From assembly GCF_003933245.1 (NCBI RefSeq), contig NZ_QUSX01000001.1:1798001-1862000 (forward strand): a stretch of DNA of 64,000 nucleotides, given 5' to 3'. This DNA is from Maribacter algicola. Its GTDB lineage: Bacteria > Bacteroidota > Bacteroidia > Flavobacteriales > Flavobacteriaceae. Below the pieces are notes generated by a model. The model saw only the letters and a list, made by a program, of their open reading frames with translations. It did no database searches and was not told the DNA's origin. Position numbers and translations under genes: made by a program. Of this stretch, positions 19,004-27,488 are shown one piece after another. Numbering within the stretch: the first letter of the stretch is position 1; every line of letters starts with the position of its first letter.

Positions 19004-19747
19004 ATGAAAAGAGTATTTTTAACCTTAGTTTTTGGGATACTACTATCTTCCTGCAATATGAATCAACCTTTGGTAATCGGGCATAGGGGTGCCATGGGAC
19101 ATGAAACCGAAAATACCTTGGCTTCCGTTCAAAAGGCCATGGATCTGGGCGTTGATATGATAGAAATCGATGTGTTCAAAATCCAAAGTGGGGAAATCGT
19201 TGTTTTCCATGACGAAACGGTGGACAGATTGACCAACGGCCCAGGAAAGATTGAGGAGTACAACATTTTCGACCTAAGCAAATTATTAGTTAATGGCGGA
19301 CACAAAATCCCAATGTTGCAGGATGTCCTCAAATTGATAGACAATAAAGTGGCCCTGAACATAGAGCTAAAAGGGGATGATACAGCAGATAAGGTCAACC
19401 ATATCATGAACTATTACATTGAGAAACAAGGATGGTCGACCGAAAATTTTATCATTTCCAGTTTCAAATGGGACGAGTTACGCGAAATGAGAAAATTGAA
19501 TCCAAACGTACAGCTTGCGGTATTAACGGAAGAAAACCCTGTGGACGCCATTCCTGTGGCTAAGGAACTTAACGCGGTTGCCATAAATCCCTATTTCAAA
19601 AACCTGGATTTGGAAATCGCAAATCAGATCAGGGAAGCCGGACTTAAAATTTACGTGTGGACCGTAAATGAGGATTTTGATATTGACGCCATGAAGAAAA
19701 TTGGTGTTGACGGTATCATTACCAATTATCCTGAAAGGGTACGGTAA
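19004..19747 (+). CDS. Glycerophosphodiester phosphodiesterase lipoprotein
   Basis: The 247-residue product begins MKRVFLTLVFGILLSSC, a lipoprotein signal with Cys at 17. The catalytic GDPD pattern follows immediately: IGHRGAMGHETENT (His/Arg and Glu-Asn), MIEIDVF (metal-binding Glu/Asp) and VVFHDETVDRLTNG (second catalytic His), with the C-terminal VWTVNEDFDIDAM and DGIITNYP segments of the TIM barrel. It would hydrolyse glycerophosphodiesters to glycerol 3-phosphate and an alcohol in the periplasm or at the outer membrane. Its stop overlaps the next gene's start by one base (TAATG). Confidence 0.93.
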   Translation: MKRVFLTLVFGILLSSCNMNQPLVIGHRGAMGHETENTLASVQKAMDLGVDMIEIDVFKIQSGEIVVFHDETVDRLTNGPGKIEEYNIFDLSKLLVNGGHKIPMLQDVLKLIDNKVALNIELKGDDTADKVNHIMNYYIEKQGWSTENFIISSFKWDELREMRKLNPNVQLAVLTEENPVDAIPVAKELNAVAINPYFKNLDLEIANQIREAGLKIYVWTVNEDFDIDAMKKIGVDGIITNYPERVR

Positions 19748-21018
19748 TGTTCGATGTGGTCATTGTCGGGGGCGGTGCGGCCGGTTTTTTTGCGGCCATC
19801 CATATCGCCGAAGCTAGACCCCAATTAAAAATAGCCATCCTGGAACGTGGCAAACAGGTGTTGACCAAGGTAAAGGTTTCCGGCGGTGGAAGATGTAACG
19901 TTACCCATGCCGAGTTCAACCCCGCAGACCTTGCGTCCAATTATCCAAGAGGAGAAAAGGAGTTGTTAGGGCCTTTTCATACCTATGCCACTGGAGATAC
20001 CATCGGGTTTTTTGAAAAAAGGGGTATATCCTTAAAAATTGAGGAGGATGGCAGAATGTTTCCAACAACGGATTCCTCACAGACCATTATCGATTGTTTT
20101 ACATCCGAAGCGGATAGATTAGGCATACATATAGTTAGAATTTGTACCGTTACAGGATTTAAGAATGTTTTTTCTGATCAAGGGGATCTATGGGAAATAA
20201 GCACTGCCAAAAAAGCGTATAGATCCAAAAAGTTGTTGTTGACTACCGGAAGCAACCCCAAAATTTGGGGACTATTAAACGGTTTGGGCCACACCATCGT
20301 TCCTCCGGTACCTTCGTTGTTTACCTTCAATATTCAGGACGAACGCATCAAAAATATACCGGGTATAAGTTCACATACCGAAGTTACCGTTTTGGACAAA
20401 ATAAAATCCCGAAGAAATAACGGTCGTGTAGGCCATAGCGAAATCCTGTCATCCGAAGGACCATTATTGATTACCCATTGGGGTATGAGCGGTCCGGCAA
20501 TTTTAAAACTTTCCGCTTGGGGTGCTCGTATATTGGAATCCTATAAGTACCAGTTCAAAATCAAAGTGAATTGGGTTCCGGACTATCACCCAGACGGACT
20601 CCTGGAATTATTCATGAAGGTGAAGCAGGTCGAAAAAAAGACGGTTTTAAGAACCAAGGTGGTGGACGTCCCCAAGCGATTATGGGCCAATTTGGTTTGT
20701 GCCGCCGGAATCGATGATAGCCTTACATGGCCAGAAGTAAGCAAAAACCAGTTACAGGACTTAACGGCGCAATTGACGGAAAGCCTGTTCTTCGTAAATG
20801 GGAAGAGTACTTTTAAGGAGGAATTTGTGACCGCAGGAGGCGTGGACTTAAAGGAGGTCAACTTCAAAACCTTTGAAAGCAAAGTGCTCCCAAATGTTTA
20901 TTTCGCGGGTGAAATTTTAAACATTGATGCGATAACAGGTGGCTTTAATTTCCAAAATGCCTGGACGGGCGGTTTTTTAGCGGCCCAGGGGATTGTCAAC
21001 AGTTTTGATCGAACGTAA
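19747..21018 (+). CDS. HI0933-type NAD(P)/FAD-dependent oxidoreductase
   Basis: The 423-residue flavoprotein has an N-terminal dinucleotide fold (VIVGGGAAGFFAAIHIAE), the family hallmark VSGGGRCNVTH near residue 45, and the C-terminal FAD-contact segment VYFAGEILNIDAITGGFNFQ. HI0933/YhiN-like proteins are widespread and annotated as aminoacetone oxidase-like, but the physiological substrate is not settled. It is translationally coupled to the GDPD gene (1-base overlap) and followed 4 bases later by the DUF1697 gene; nothing in the context points to a substrate. Confidence 0.88.
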   Translation: MFDVVIVGGGAAGFFAAIHIAEARPQLKIAILERGKQVLTKVKVSGGGRCNVTHAEFNPADLASNYPRGEKELLGPFHTYATGDTIGFFEKRGISLKIEEDGRMFPTTDSSQTIIDCFTSEADRLGIHIVRICTVTGFKNVFSDQGDLWEISTAKKAYRSKKLLLTTGSNPKIWGLLNGLGHTIVPPVPSLFTFNIQDERIKNIPGISSHTEVTVLDKIKSRRNNGRVGHSEILSSEGPLLITHWGMSGPAILKLSAWGARILESYKYQFKIKVNWVPDYHPDGLLELFMKVKQVEKKTVLRTKVVDVPKRLWANLVCAAGIDDSLTWPEVSKNQLQDLTAQLTESLFFVNGKSTFKEEFVTAGGVDLKEVNFKTFESKVLPNVYFAGEILNIDAITGGFNFQNAWTGGFLAAQGIVNSFDRT

Positions 21019-21022
21019 AACG

Positions 21023-21568
21023 ATGGATAAAAAAATCGCATTTTTAAGGGGAATCAATGTAAGTGGGCAAAGAAAGGTTCCTATGGCAGAATTGCGTTCA
21101 ATCCTGTCCAACAATGGATTTAAGGGCGTAAAAACCTATATTCAAAGTGGTAATGTTATTTTTGAGGAAGCTGATGTATCGGTTCCCGAAACAAAAGTCT
21201 CTTTGGAAAAAATCATTAAGGCTCATTTCGGTTTTGAGGTGCCCGTTTTGGTCAAGTCCGTATCGGATTTGCATAAGATCATCCGCAATAACCCATTTTC
21301 AAGAAAAGAGGATTTGGAAGCCAATAGAATATACTTTGTTATGCTTTTTGGACCCCCCAAAAAGGAAAGGCTAGATTTGTTCAGGAAGGAGGTCTATCCG
21401 CATGAAACATGGGAATTGGTAGAGGATTGTTTGTATCTCTGCTGTAAAAACGGGTACGGAAATGCCAAATTGAACAACAACCTAGTAGAACGAAAGCTAG
21501 GTTTGGAAGCTACCACTAGAAACTACCGCACGATGTTGAAATTATTGGAAATGGGAAACGCTAATTAA
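21023..21568 (+). CDS. DUF1697 family protein
   Basis: ATG at 21023 is chosen over an in-frame TTG at 20993, which would overlap the preceding gene; it gives about 181 residues starting MDKKIAFLRGINVSGQRKVP, the conserved DUF1697 opening. The segment VKTYIQSGNVIFE and the end NYRTMLKLLEM also fit the family. DUF1697 proteins are small soluble proteins of unknown function. The gene follows the flavoprotein by 4 bases and converges on tspO, with the two stop regions overlapping by 8 bases. Confidence 0.88.
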   Translation: MDKKIAFLRGINVSGQRKVPMAELRSILSNNGFKGVKTYIQSGNVIFEEADVSVPETKVSLEKIIKAHFGFEVPVLVKSVSDLHKIIRNNPFSRKEDLEANRIYFVMLFGPPKKERLDLFRKEVYPHETWELVEDCLYLCCKNGYGNAKLNNNLVERKLGLEATTRNYRTMLKLLEMGNAN

Positions 21569-22049
21569 GTTCCCAGATTTTGTAATTCAGTAGGGTCGCA
21601 AAGCAGACCCATGCCAAGTACGGGATTAAAAGAAACGCCGCTATTTTGCTCACCAGCCTGAACCATTTGATGGTAAAGATAATCATGACCAAAAGCGCTA
21701 GGATGACCAATAAGGCCCAAAAGGGCGATTGAAGTCCAAAAAAAACAATGCTCCAAAGCGCATTTAATAAAAGCTGAAAGCCAAAATGATACAGGGCGGT
21801 CTTAACCCACTTATGATGGAAACCTTTCGCCCAGACCCATCCGGCAGATATGCCCATCATGATATATAAAGTAGTCCAAACTGGGGCAAATAACCAGTTG
21901 GGTGGATTAAAACTGGGTTTGTTCAAGGTAAGGTACCAATCGTTCACGGAACTTTGGGTAACCACACTGGATACAAATCCGATAACAAGACACAAGGTGA
22001 CACTTATCAAAACAAAGGGAAGTCTCTTTTTTAGTAGGGCCGTGTTCAT
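21561..22049 (-). CDS. tspO: TspO/MBR family protein
   Basis: The 162-residue membrane protein has five hydrophobic segments and the TspO motifs WYLTLNKPSFNPPNWLFAPV, YIMMGISAGWVW and the tryptophan-rich loops. TspO/MBR proteins bind porphyrins and steroids and are linked to tetrapyrrole handling, light and stress responses. It is read from the opposite strand to its neighbours: it converges with the DUF1697 gene (8-base overlap) and diverges from the mevalonate genes. Confidence 0.93.
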   Translation of the reverse strand: MNTALLKKRLPFVLISVTLCLVIGFVSSVVTQSSVNDWYLTLNKPSFNPPNWLFAPVWTTLYIMMGISAGWVWAKGFHHKWVKTALYHFGFQLLLNALWSIVFFGLQSPFWALLVILALLVMIIFTIKWFRLVSKIAAFLLIPYLAWVCFATLLNYKIWELN

Positions 22050-22091
22050 GCCCTAAAATAATCATTTATTTTTATTGGTCTGGCTAAAAAC

Positions 22092-22099
22092 TATCTTTG
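22092..22099 (+). promoter_or_regulatory. Candidate -7 box (TATCTTTG) for the mevalonate genes
   Basis: TATCTTTG fully matches TAnnTTTG. It lies 17 bases before the ATG at 22117, so the leader would be about a dozen bases. The -33 region is T-rich (TTTATTGG near 22071-22078) but off the usual spacing. It also helps choose the 22117 start over an upstream TTG, which would lie inside the promoter. Confidence 0.5.
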
Positions 22100-22116
22100 C
22101 GAAAATAGTTGGCTAC

Positions 22117-23205
22117 ATGACAGAAAAAGATTTTATCCCTTCCAAACCCATTGATTTATTTGAGGAGGGAAAGGTTGCTTATAAATCCCCTAGTAACATT
22201 GCATTGGTAAAATATTGGGGAAAGAGGGAAGGACAAGTTCCAGCAAACCCTTCTATCAGTTTTACATTAAGCGCATGCGCCACTACCACCAAAATAAATT
22301 TTAAAAGACTGGATAGTCCTAACCCTGAATTTTCTTTTGAATTTTTTTTCGAAGGGAATCCAAAACCCAGTTTTATACCTAAAATCGAAACATTTTTTAA
22401 ACGAATTGAAGCTTATGTTCCATTTTTAAAGGACTATCATTTTATTATTGAAAGCTCCAATTCGTTTCCTCATAGTAGTGGTATCGCTTCATCCGCAAGC
22501 GGGATGTCGGCTTTGGCCTTATGCCTTGTGGAAATAGAGAGAATACTTCAACCAGGAATGGATGATGGTTTCTTTTGTAAAAAAGCTTCTTTTCTAGCTC
22601 GATTAGGTTCTGGAAGTGCCTGCAGAAGCATTGAGGGACCTCTTGTTTCTTGGGGAATACATGATGAAATTCCAAATAGTACCAATTTATATGGTGTTTC
22701 CTATGATTTTGAAGTACATCCTGTTTTTAAAAACTATCATGATACCATTCTTCTAGTGGACAAAGGACAAAAGCAGGTTAGTAGTACCGTAGGTCATGAT
22801 TTGGTCAAGGGACATCCATTTGCAGAGCAACGTTTTCAGCAGGCCCATAGAAATCTTAGCAGCTTAAAGCCGATCTTAAAATCGGGCAACTTGGAAGAAT
22901 TTATAAAGATTGTGGAAAGTGAGGCCTTGACTTTGCACGCCATCATGATGACCGGAGACCCCTACTTTGTTTTAATGAAGCCCAACACTCTGGAAATAAT
23001 AAATAAAATATGGGCATTTAGGGAGGCATCCGGTACACATGTATGCTTTACCTTGGACGCAGGTGCTAACGTGCATGTGCTTTACCCGGAAAAAGAAAAA
23101 AAAGAAGTGTATCAATTTATTGTGAATGAGTTAGTTGCATACTGTGAAAACCAGCAGTATATTTGCGATCGAATTGGTTTAGGTGCCACAAGACTAAAGG
23201 TTTAG
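22117..23205 (+). CDS. mvaD: Diphosphomevalonate decarboxylase (GHMP family)
   Basis: ATG at 22117 gives about 362 residues starting MTEKDFIPSKPIDLFEEGK; the in-frame TTG at 22075 is rejected because a -7 box lies between. Diagnostic segments are SPSNIALVKYWGKREGQVPA (the decarboxylase N-terminal motif), SSGIASSASGMSALALC (GHMP phosphate loop) and GSGSACRSIEGPLVSW, plus MMTGDPYF and the C-terminal DAGANVHVLY. It catalyses ATP-dependent decarboxylation of mevalonate 5-diphosphate to isopentenyl diphosphate. It heads a same-strand group with mevalonate kinase and a prenyltransferase. Confidence 0.93.
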   Translation: MTEKDFIPSKPIDLFEEGKVAYKSPSNIALVKYWGKREGQVPANPSISFTLSACATTTKINFKRLDSPNPEFSFEFFFEGNPKPSFIPKIETFFKRIEAYVPFLKDYHFIIESSNSFPHSSGIASSASGMSALALCLVEIERILQPGMDDGFFCKKASFLARLGSGSACRSIEGPLVSWGIHDEIPNSTNLYGVSYDFEVHPVFKNYHDTILLVDKGQKQVSSTVGHDLVKGHPFAEQRFQQAHRNLSSLKPILKSGNLEEFIKIVESEALTLHAIMMTGDPYFVLMKPNTLEIINKIWAFREASGTHVCFTLDAGANVHVLYPEKEKKEVYQFIVNELVAYCENQQYICDRIGLGATRLKV

Positions 23206-23347
23206 GTAGATACTTTTATTGTTTTAAATGCGTTAGCTGAATAGGTTTTTTGGCGATAGACCTTTTTTTTGAGCAAAAAGATTAAAAATTGCGCTATAGT
23301 TATCTATATTTATAGGTGTTTAAGCCATATCGGTTTTATTTAAACAA

Positions 23348-24283
23348 ATGAAAGGACCACTATTTTATTCAAAAATTCTTCTTTTTGGGGAGTATGGAAT
23401 CATCAAGGATTCCAAAGGGCTTTCCATTCCCTATAATTTTTTTAAGGGGGCTTTGAAAACCAGTAGCGACTCGGAAAAGGCGAAAAAGTCCAACCAAGCT
23501 TTACGTGAATTTGCATCGTACCTAAAGGAATTGGCTATTACAGAGCCGGAACTGGTTGCCTTTGATTTCATCGCAATGGATGCAGATATTGAGGAAGGAA
23601 TGTATTTTGATAGTTCCATTCCACAAGGGTATGGAGTAGGTAGTAGTGGAGCATTGGTCGCGGCCATTTATGATAAATATGCCAAGGACAAGATAACGGT
23701 ACTAGAAAACTTGACCAGGGAAAAACTCCTTTCCTTGAAAGCCATTTTTGGTAAAATGGAATCATTTTTCCACGGTAAATCTTCTGGATTAGATCCTTTG
23801 AACAGTTATTTAAGCCTGCCTATTCTGATTAATTCACAAGACAACATTGAATCCACCAGCATACCATCCCAAAATTTGGAAGGTAAGGGAGCCGTATTTT
23901 TATTGGATAGCGGATCCATCGGTGAAACGGCCCCTATGGTTCAAATCTTTATGGAACAAATGAAGAATGAAGGCTTTAGGAATATGCTTAAAGACCAATT
24001 TATTAAGCATACTGATGCTTGTGTGGAGGATTTTGTGAACGGCAACGTTAAATCCCTTTTTGGAAACTTGAAAAAGCTTTCCCACGTGGTATTGGATAAT
24101 TTTAAGCCAATGATTCCTGCCAAATTTCATGATTTGTGGAAGCAAGGAATAGAAACGAACGACTATTACCTAAAACTTTGCGGTTCTGGTGGTGGCGGAT
24201 ACTTTCTTGGATTTACCGAAGATCTTGAAAAAGCGAAGAAGGCCCTAAAAGACTACAAATTGGAAGTGGTCTACAATTTCTAG
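23348..24283 (+). CDS. Mevalonate kinase-like GHMP kinase
   Basis: The 311-residue protein starts MKGPLFYSKILLFGEYGIIK, the GHMP N-terminal motif, with the ATP loop IPQGYGVGSSGALVAAI near residue 90, the FFHGKSSGLDPLNS segment (catalytic Asp region) near residue 142 and the C-terminal glycine motif LKLCGSGGGGYFLG. In Flavobacteriia this family is annotated as mevalonate kinase and lies next to mvaD; phosphomevalonate kinase, also a GHMP enzyme, is an alternative. No second kinase is present in the window, so the remaining phosphorylation step must be encoded elsewhere. Confidence 0.85.
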   Translation: MKGPLFYSKILLFGEYGIIKDSKGLSIPYNFFKGALKTSSDSEKAKKSNQALREFASYLKELAITEPELVAFDFIAMDADIEEGMYFDSSIPQGYGVGSSGALVAAIYDKYAKDKITVLENLTREKLLSLKAIFGKMESFFHGKSSGLDPLNSYLSLPILINSQDNIESTSIPSQNLEGKGAVFLLDSGSIGETAPMVQIFMEQMKNEGFRNMLKDQFIKHTDACVEDFVNGNVKSLFGNLKKLSHVVLDNFKPMIPAKFHDLWKQGIETNDYYLKLCGSGGGGYFLGFTEDLEKAKKALKDYKLEVVYNF

Positions 24284-24301
24284 TATATACCCAACATATT
24301 C

Positions 24302-25207
24302 ATGCTTAGTAGAAAAAACAAACTCCTGCTATTAAAGGTATTGAGTCTGTTTTCAGTGGTACGTGGGTACAATTTATTAATGATCGTATTGGCCCAATAT
24401 TTGGCATCCATCTATATTCTTTCACCCAATCTACCGGTAAGGCAAGTTGTTTTTGATGTCAATCTTTTTGTAATCGTTGTTGCTTCCGTTCTGGTGATAG
24501 CTGCAGGCTACATTATCAATAATTTTTACGATGCTGAAAAGGATCTGATCAACAAACCTAGGAAGACCATGCTGGATAGGTTGGTGAGCCAGCATTTCAA
24601 ATTGTCTTCGTACTTCGTGTTGAACTTTTTGGCCGTTTTTGCAGCAAGTTATGTTTCTTTTCGGGCAGTACTTTTCTTCTCGGCCTATATCTTTGGTATC
24701 TGGTTCTACTCCCATAAGCTGAAGAAAATACCCTTTGTTGGGAACTTTGTTTCCGCTACTTTGGCTATTACACCTTTTTTTGCCGTTTTCGTGTATTACA
24801 AAAACTTTGAAACCGTAATATTTGTTCATGCGATGTTTCTGTTTTTGTTGATTTTGGCCAGGGAATTGATAAAGGATTTGGAAAATATTTCTGGCGATGT
24901 GGCACAAAATTACAGGACGATACCCATTATTTACGGGGTGGGTGTTTCCAAATCGTTCATTGGAATTTTGATGTTGATGACCTTGGTACCTGCCCTATTA
25001 TTGATTTTTAAGTTTGATGTTGGTTACATGAACTATTATTTTACAGGTTGCATCCTTCTTTTTATTGTCTTTTTGGTCATTCTTTTTAAATCTAGTACAA
25101 GGAAGCATTTTTTATGGCTTCATAATATTCTCAAACTGGTCATTGTAGTGGGTGTTTTCAGTATTTTATTGATAGATGTTGATTTGGTCCTAAATCGAAT
25201 TCTTTAG
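24302..25207 (+). CDS. UbiA family prenyltransferase (geranylgeranylglycerol-phosphate geranylgeranyltransferase-like)
   Basis: The 301-residue integral membrane protein has about eight hydrophobic helices and the first Asp-rich motif NNFYDAEKDLINKP (near residues 76-89) with a second polar motif LARELIKDLENISGDV near 182-197. The N-terminal SVVRGYNLLMIVLAQYLA resembles the archaeal digeranylgeranylglyceryl-phosphate synthase branch of UbiA proteins found across Bacteroidota. It lies 18 bases after the mevalonate kinase gene, so it probably uses the polyprenyl product of this pathway. Acceptor identity (glycerol phosphate ether lipid, quinone or other) is not shown by the sequence. Confidence 0.85.
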   Translation: MLSRKNKLLLLKVLSLFSVVRGYNLLMIVLAQYLASIYILSPNLPVRQVVFDVNLFVIVVASVLVIAAGYIINNFYDAEKDLINKPRKTMLDRLVSQHFKLSSYFVLNFLAVFAASYVSFRAVLFFSAYIFGIWFYSHKLKKIPFVGNFVSATLAITPFFAVFVYYKNFETVIFVHAMFLFLLILARELIKDLENISGDVAQNYRTIPIIYGVGVSKSFIGILMLMTLVPALLLIFKFDVGYMNYYFTGCILLFIVFLVILFKSSTRKHFLWLHNILKLVIVVGVFSILLIDVDLVLNRIL

Positions 25208-25301
25208 TCACTACTTTCAGAATTTTCACCCCATGTATCATTTTGTTTCTTCAGAAAGCAAGGAATGAATTAAACCAAGAAGAAATACCATATCCCTTTC
25301 T

Positions 25302-25309
25302 TACCTTTG
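25302..25309 (+). promoter_or_regulatory. Candidate -7 box (TACCTTTG) for the pseudouridine synthase gene
   Basis: TACCTTTG matches TAnnTTTG and lies 17 bases before the ATG at 25327. The same distance is seen upstream of mvaD. No clear -33 TTTG is present. Confidence 0.45.
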
Positions 25310-25326
25310 CTTAAAATAAGACAGTT

Positions 25327-26169
25327 ATGAGCAGGGGGGATTCAAATAAAGGAGATAAGGCTTCTGGGAGGCAAGGCGGTTCTTTTAGAAAAAAAAGTTA
25401 TGCTAGGGGTAATGCGCCTATAAAGAAAAACACCGCTCCAAAACAGGTAAGCGACCCAAATTCCATCCGGCTGAATAAATATGTAGCCAATTCCGGGGTT
25501 TGTTCCAGAAGGGATGCAGATATTTATATAGCTGCCGGAAACGTTACCGTAAATGGAAAACCGGTTACGGAAATGGGATACAAGGTGAAATTAACGGATG
25601 AGGTCAGGTTTGACGGGCAACTGTTAAATCCAGTAAAAAGGGAATATGTGCTTTTGAACAAACCAAAGGACTTTTCTACCACCATACGGGACGAAAAAGG
25701 GAAGCGTCATGTATCCGGATTGATTTCAAGTGCCTCCAAATCAAAATTGCTTCCCGTGGATAAGTTGGACAAGGAAGATACGGGACTGCTACTTTTTACC
25801 AATGATGGTGATTTGACCAAGCGTCTAAAGAGTCCCATCAACGGTCTTAGAAAGATTTACCACGTGATATTGGACAAGGACCTTAGGAGTGCGGATCTAG
25901 TTAAAATTCAGGAAGGTGTTGTAGTGGACGAGAAAGTGGTCAAAGTACAGGAAATCAGTTTTATTGACGATGCCCCAAAAAGAGAGGTAGGTATAGAAAT
26001 CTACAGTTCCAGAAATAAAATTGTCCCAAGACTTTTTGAACAATTGGGCTATAAAATTGTAAAAATGGACCGTGTGGTGTACGGCGGACTCACAAAAAAG
26101 GATTTGCCCCGGGGCCACTGGAGGTATTTGACCGAGCAGGAAATCATCAATTTAAAAATGATAAGATAA
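25327..26169 (+). CDS. RsuA/RluB-family rRNA pseudouridine synthase
   Basis: The 280-residue protein has a basic, Gly/Ser/Lys-rich N-terminal tail (about 1-45), an S4 RNA-binding domain (about 46-105, IRLNKYVANSGVCSRRDAD) and the synthase domain. The catalytic motif, usually GRLDxxTxGLL, here reads DKLDKEDTGLLLFTNDGDL near residue 144-162: the Asp is kept but the preceding Gly-Arg is replaced by Asp-Lys. Members isomerise uridine in rRNA, RluB at position 2605 of 23S rRNA. Activity is likely but the motif change is worth noting. It ends 23 bases before the metallopeptidase gene. Confidence 0.88.
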   Translation: MSRGDSNKGDKASGRQGGSFRKKSYARGNAPIKKNTAPKQVSDPNSIRLNKYVANSGVCSRRDADIYIAAGNVTVNGKPVTEMGYKVKLTDEVRFDGQLLNPVKREYVLLNKPKDFSTTIRDEKGKRHVSGLISSASKSKLLPVDKLDKEDTGLLLFTNDGDLTKRLKSPINGLRKIYHVILDKDLRSADLVKIQEGVVVDEKVVKVQEISFIDDAPKREVGIEIYSSRNKIVPRLFEQLGYKIVKMDRVVYGGLTKKDLPRGHWRYLTEQEIINLKMIR

Positions 26170-26192
26170 ACTCAGCCTATGAATGGGAGACC

Positions 26193-27251
26193 ATGAAATT
26201 GTTCCAATGTTCCAAATGTGGTAATACGGTTGTTTTCGAAAATAACCTTTGTGTTTCTTGCGGGCACTATCTGGCATATTCTTCCTACTACAATCAAATG
26301 GTTTCGCTGGAACCCAACCGCTCAGAATGGGCCATACCATCTTTGAACGGTGAAACCTATAAGTATTGCGCCAATAATCTACATGGAATTTGTAATTGGT
26401 TGATTCCCATTGATAATAACTCGGAATTTTGCTTGGCTTGTTCCTTGAACAGGACCATACCTGACTTATCGTATCAAAAAAATCAAGAACATTGGAAGCA
26501 AATTGAATTTGCAAAGCATAGGTTGGTATATCAGCTATTGAGGTTAAAGTTACCCATTGTCAATAAAGGGGAAGATCCGGAGACTGGGCTTTGTTTCGAT
26601 TTCCTATCCCCAAAAAACAAGAACAATCTAAAAACCGGGCATGCCCATGGCGTTATTACAATCCTTATTTCTGAGGCTGATGCTGTGACCAGGGAAAAGG
26701 TCAAAGAGAAAATGGAGGAGCGTTACAGAACGATGTTGGGCCATTTTAGACATGAAGTAGGTCATTATTATTGGGATATCCTCATACGGACTGATGAAAA
26801 CGTATTATCAGGCTTCAGGGAAATATTCGGAAACGATATGGTCCCATACGATGGCGCCTTGCAAAATTACTATTTGAACGGTCCTCGACAAGACTGGCAG
26901 AACTTCCACATTAGTAAATATGCTTCTTCCCATCCTTGGGAAGATTGGGCGGAAACATGGTCCCATTATCTACATTTAATGGACACTTTGGAAACCGCCT
27001 ATAATTTCGGACTGAAGACAACTCCAAACTTACAAGGAACACACAGACTGGGCTTCAATGCCGATTTTGACCCATACTATGAAAACGATTTTCCTACTAT
27101 TTTAAAAACAGGTATTGCATTATTCTATTCCCTGAATAGTATGAACAGGTCCATGGGAAAGGACGATGCCTACCCTTTTATTATTTCAGAGCCTGTAAAG
27201 ACAAAATTGACATTTATTCATAACCTTTTATTCCAGAGGAAAAGTTTTTGA
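26193..27251 (+). CDS. Zinc-ribbon putative zinc metallopeptidase (Peptidase_Mx-like)
   Basis: The 352-residue protein has an N-terminal zinc ribbon (CSKCGNTVVFENNLCVSCG, residues about 5-25), a second Cys pair segment (FCLACSLNRTIPDL), and a gluzincin-like HEVGH at about residues 187-191 within MLGHFRHEVGHYYWDIL. Downstream Glu/His candidates lie in SSHPWEDWAETWSHYLHLMDT. This matches the family annotated as putative zinc-binding metallopeptidase with zinc-ribbon. No signal peptide, so it is cytosolic. Substrate unknown. It lies directly after the pseudouridine synthase gene. Confidence 0.87.
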   Translation: MKLFQCSKCGNTVVFENNLCVSCGHYLAYSSYYNQMVSLEPNRSEWAIPSLNGETYKYCANNLHGICNWLIPIDNNSEFCLACSLNRTIPDLSYQKNQEHWKQIEFAKHRLVYQLLRLKLPIVNKGEDPETGLCFDFLSPKNKNNLKTGHAHGVITILISEADAVTREKVKEKMEERYRTMLGHFRHEVGHYYWDILIRTDENVLSGFREIFGNDMVPYDGALQNYYLNGPRQDWQNFHISKYASSHPWEDWAETWSHYLHLMDTLETAYNFGLKTTPNLQGTHRLGFNADFDPYYENDFPTILKTGIALFYSLNSMNRSMGKDDAYPFIISEPVKTKLTFIHNLLFQRKSF

Positions 27252-27291
27252 GCCAAACTTTCTTTTGAATGTGATCGCTCATCTTGTTTAG

Positions 27292-27317
27292 TTATGCTTT
27301 ATTGTAAAAAAGCATAA
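27292..27317 (+). other. Hairpin upstream of the small basic ORF
   Basis: TTATGCTTT (27292-27300) pairs with AAAGCATAA (27309-27317) over an 8-base loop, ending 4 bases before the ATG at 27321. Without a T-run it is a poor terminator for the metallopeptidase gene. It could cover the ribosome-binding region of the small ORF. Confidence 0.35.
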
Positions 27318-27320
27318 ATT

Positions 27321-27488
27321 ATGAATATATCACCCGTATTAGGTTTTGCAAAACTATTGGTAAAGAGCAGAAAGACTAAATTGTTATTGATCGGGGCCCA
27401 GCTAGGATATGTTGGTTATAAATACTTGAAAAACAGAAAGAGAAAATACCCAAAATCTAAATCAAAAACAGTCAAAACAACCGATTAG
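27321..27488 (+). CDS. Small basic single-helix membrane protein, 55 residues (hypothetical)
   Basis: The frame from ATG 27321 to TAG 27486-27488 gives 55 residues: a start MNISPVLGFAKLLVKSRKTK, one hydrophobic segment (LLLIGAQLGYVGYKYL) and a Lys/Arg/Ser-rich tail. Size and composition resemble small flavobacterial proteins with a single amphipathic or membrane helix. It starts 69 bases after the metallopeptidase stop and its last 27 bases overlap the 3' end of the opposing gene. No function can be proposed. Chance occurrence is possible at this length, but the codon use looks coding. Confidence 0.5.
   Translation: MNISPVLGFAKLLVKSRKTKLLLIGAQLGYVGYKYLKNRKRKYPKSKSKTVKTTD

Noticed and set aside
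22075..22116. Upstream TTG start that would lengthen the diphosphomevalonate decarboxylase
   Set aside because: The added residues include a -7 promoter box and do not resemble the family N-terminus. ATG at 22117 is better.
23243..23270. Possible terminator after mvaD (AGGT/ACCT stem with a T8 run)
   Set aside because: The stem is only 4 bp with a long loop. The T-run is suggestive but the structure is too weak to support, and the next gene seems co-regulated.
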